Assembly (NCBI GenBank): GCA_963728965.1
Contig: CAVSMH010000006.1
Span: 62,001-126,000, forward strand
Source: DASQZT01 sp963728965
GTDB taxonomy: Bacteria > Acidobacteriota > Terriglobia > Bryobacterales > Bryobacteraceae
DNA length: 64,000 nucleotides
Reading direction: 5' to 3'
Of the stretch, positions 62,952 to 64,000 are shown one piece after another; position 1 is the stretch's first letter, and the number at the start of each line of letters is the position of its first letter. The notes beneath the pieces are model-generated. The model was given only the letters and a program-made list of their open reading frames with translations, ran no database searches and was not told where the DNA came from. The position numbers were made by a program, and so were the translations under genes.

Positions 62952-64000
62952 CAGCGGCGCCTCCACAGTTCGCGGAAGCTCCGCGCGGGCGGCGGCGGCA
63001 GGTCGCGCTGGCTCAACCAATCGCGCACCGGTTTGACGTTCATCCCCGCCGGCACGCTGCGGATCCAGCGTCCGGTCTCGGCGGCGGGCGCCATGGCCGC
63101 CGCCATGCGGCCGGCCATTTCGAAAAGCCGGGGGTGGGTCATGAGCCAGGCGAATACACGGAACGCCAGTTTCTCCAGGCGATTCTGCTTCTCGCGGGCC
63201 TCGGTCTTCTTCACGTCTGACCGTAGTTCCAGCAGCACCTTGGGAATGTCGATCTTCACCGGGCATACTTCGGCGCAAGCCCCGCACAGGCTGGAAGCGA
63301 ACGGCAGCGATGGCTCCAGCGCCACGCCCATGAACTGCGGCGTGATGATCGCCCCGATCGGCCCCGAATACACCCACGGAAAACTGTGCCCGCCGATTTT
63401 GCGGTAAACCGGGCACGTGTTCAGGCACGCTCCGCAGCGGATGCAGAACAGCGACTGGCGTTTGCCGCGGTCCGGCAGGAGCTTGGTGCGGCCGTTGTCC
63501 ACCAGCACCACGATGAACTCGTCCGGCCCGTCGATCTCGCCCGCCCGGCGGGGGCCGCTCAGAAACGACGTATAGACCGAAAGCAGTTGCCCCGTGGCGC
63601 TGCGCGCCAGCAGCTTCAGGAACGTCGCCAGGTCTTGCGCGCGTGGGATGATCTTCTCGATGCCGGCCACGGCGATGTGAATCCGCGGCGCCGACGTGGT
63701 CAGCCTGGCGTTGCCCTCGTTCTCCACCAGGACGACAGCGCCCGAGTCGGCGACCAGGAAATTGGCTCCGCTGATCCCGATATCGGCCGCCAGGAATTTC
63801 TCGCGCAGCACCGCTCTGGCCAGCGCGGTCTGCTTTTCAATGATGGTCTCCCTGGGCACGTTCAGACGGCGCGTGAAGATATCGGCGACGTCGTAGCGCG
63901 TGTAGTGCAGCGCCGGGGCAACGATGTGGTAAGGCCGCTCATGCGCCAGTTGGAGGATGTACTCGCCGAGATCCGTCTCGACCGATTCGAGCCCGTGATG
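62951..64000 (-). CDS. lutB: LutB-family iron-sulfur protein (partial, runs off right edge)
   Basis: 350 codons visible, open to the edge; the true start is beyond 64000. The LUD domain includes ETDLGEYILQLAHERPYHIV near the edge and DIGISGANFLVADSGAVVL. Two 4Fe-4S clusters are formed by CIRCGACLNTCPVYRK and CGACAEVCPVKI, as in LldF/LutB. A C-terminal helical region follows (DUF3390-like). It carries electrons in lactate oxidation together with LutA and LutC. A short internal start at 63859 (GTG) is not the real N-terminus because homology continues upstream. Confidence 0.92.
   Translation of the reverse strand, partial: HHGLESVETDLGEYILQLAHERPYHIVAPALHYTRYDVADIFTRRLNVPRETIIEKQTALARAVLREKFLAADIGISGANFLVADSGAVVLVENEGNARLTTSAPRIHIAVAGIEKIIPRAQDLATFLKLLARSATGQLLSVYTSFLSGPRRAGEIDGPDEFIVVLVDNGRTKLLPDRGKRQSLFCIRCGACLNTCPVYRKIGGHSFPWVYSGPIGAIITPQFMGVALEPSLPFASSLCGACAEVCPVKIDIPKVLLELRSDVKKTEAREKQNRLEKLAFRVFAWLMTHPRLFEMAGRMAAAMAPAAETGRWIRSVPAGMNVKPVRDWLSQRDLPPPPARSFRELWRRR

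Overview
The window is about 64 kb of GC-rich, densely packed bacterial chromosome. It looks like an acidobacterium close to the Solibacter/Bryobacter lineage. The arguments are a secreted serine hydrolase carrying the 'Solibacter C-terminal' type domain, an acidobacterial-style duplicated-orphan ABC permease (MacB/FtsX type), many secreted or outer-membrane degradative proteins (PQQ dehydrogenase with cytochrome c, ThuA, GH88, DUF5916, Tat-exported oxidoreductase), and extensive use of ATGA/TGATG start-stop overlaps. No rRNA, tRNA or CRISPR array was seen. This taxonomic call is inference from family content only.

Layout. 0-15 kb is mostly core and household genes: the edge of an M28-like peptidase, Lhr-type helicase, a membrane TPR protein, a STAS protein, 3-hydroxyacyl-CoA dehydrogenase, GlgC, a DedA protein, a sodium/solute symporter with a translationally coupled 44-residue membrane peptide, a P460-type cytochrome and an MsbA-like ABC exporter. 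14.9-24.9 kb is an accessory island. It holds a complete two-ORF insertion sequence with 21-bp inverted ends, a 5'-truncated and frameshifted AAA ATPase of transposon type, a frameshifted ADOP permease, a tyrosine recombinase interrupted by a 131-bp MITE with a CTAG target duplication, a serine hydrolase and a serine recombinase. 24.9-34.8 kb holds assorted single genes: DinB, a RES-domain protein, a chemoreceptor lacking a sensor domain, a class A beta-lactamase-like protein coupled to a methyltransferase, a GT-C-like membrane protein, a phosphoesterase, and ThuA plus a PQQ dehydrogenase.

34.8-42.4 kb is a clear efflux operon (TetR, TolC, HlyD, two ABC ATPases, two ABC-2 permeases, then a thioesterase) with a recognisable promoter and palindromic operator ahead of tetR; it parallels the E. 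coli ybiH-ybhGFSR arrangement but has ybhF split in two and its own TolC. 42.4-47.3 kb is a minus-strand carbohydrate cluster (GH88, DUF5916, Gfo/Idh). 47.4-52.4 kb is a compact plus-strand signalling operon: OmpR-type regulator, receiver protein, outer-membrane barrel, cupredoxin and sensor kinase. 52.4-64 kb carries purMN, an esterase, rpiB, yjbQ, a gamma-glutamyltransferase, an amidohydrolase lipoprotein, acetyl-CoA synthetase and the lutB/lutC lactate-utilisation pair, with lutB running off the right edge.

The most interesting items are the MITE caught inside a reconstructible integrase, the kinase-cupredoxin-barrel operon, the coupled micro-peptide of the symporter, the sensor-less chemoreceptor and the promoter/hairpin architecture of the insertion sequence.
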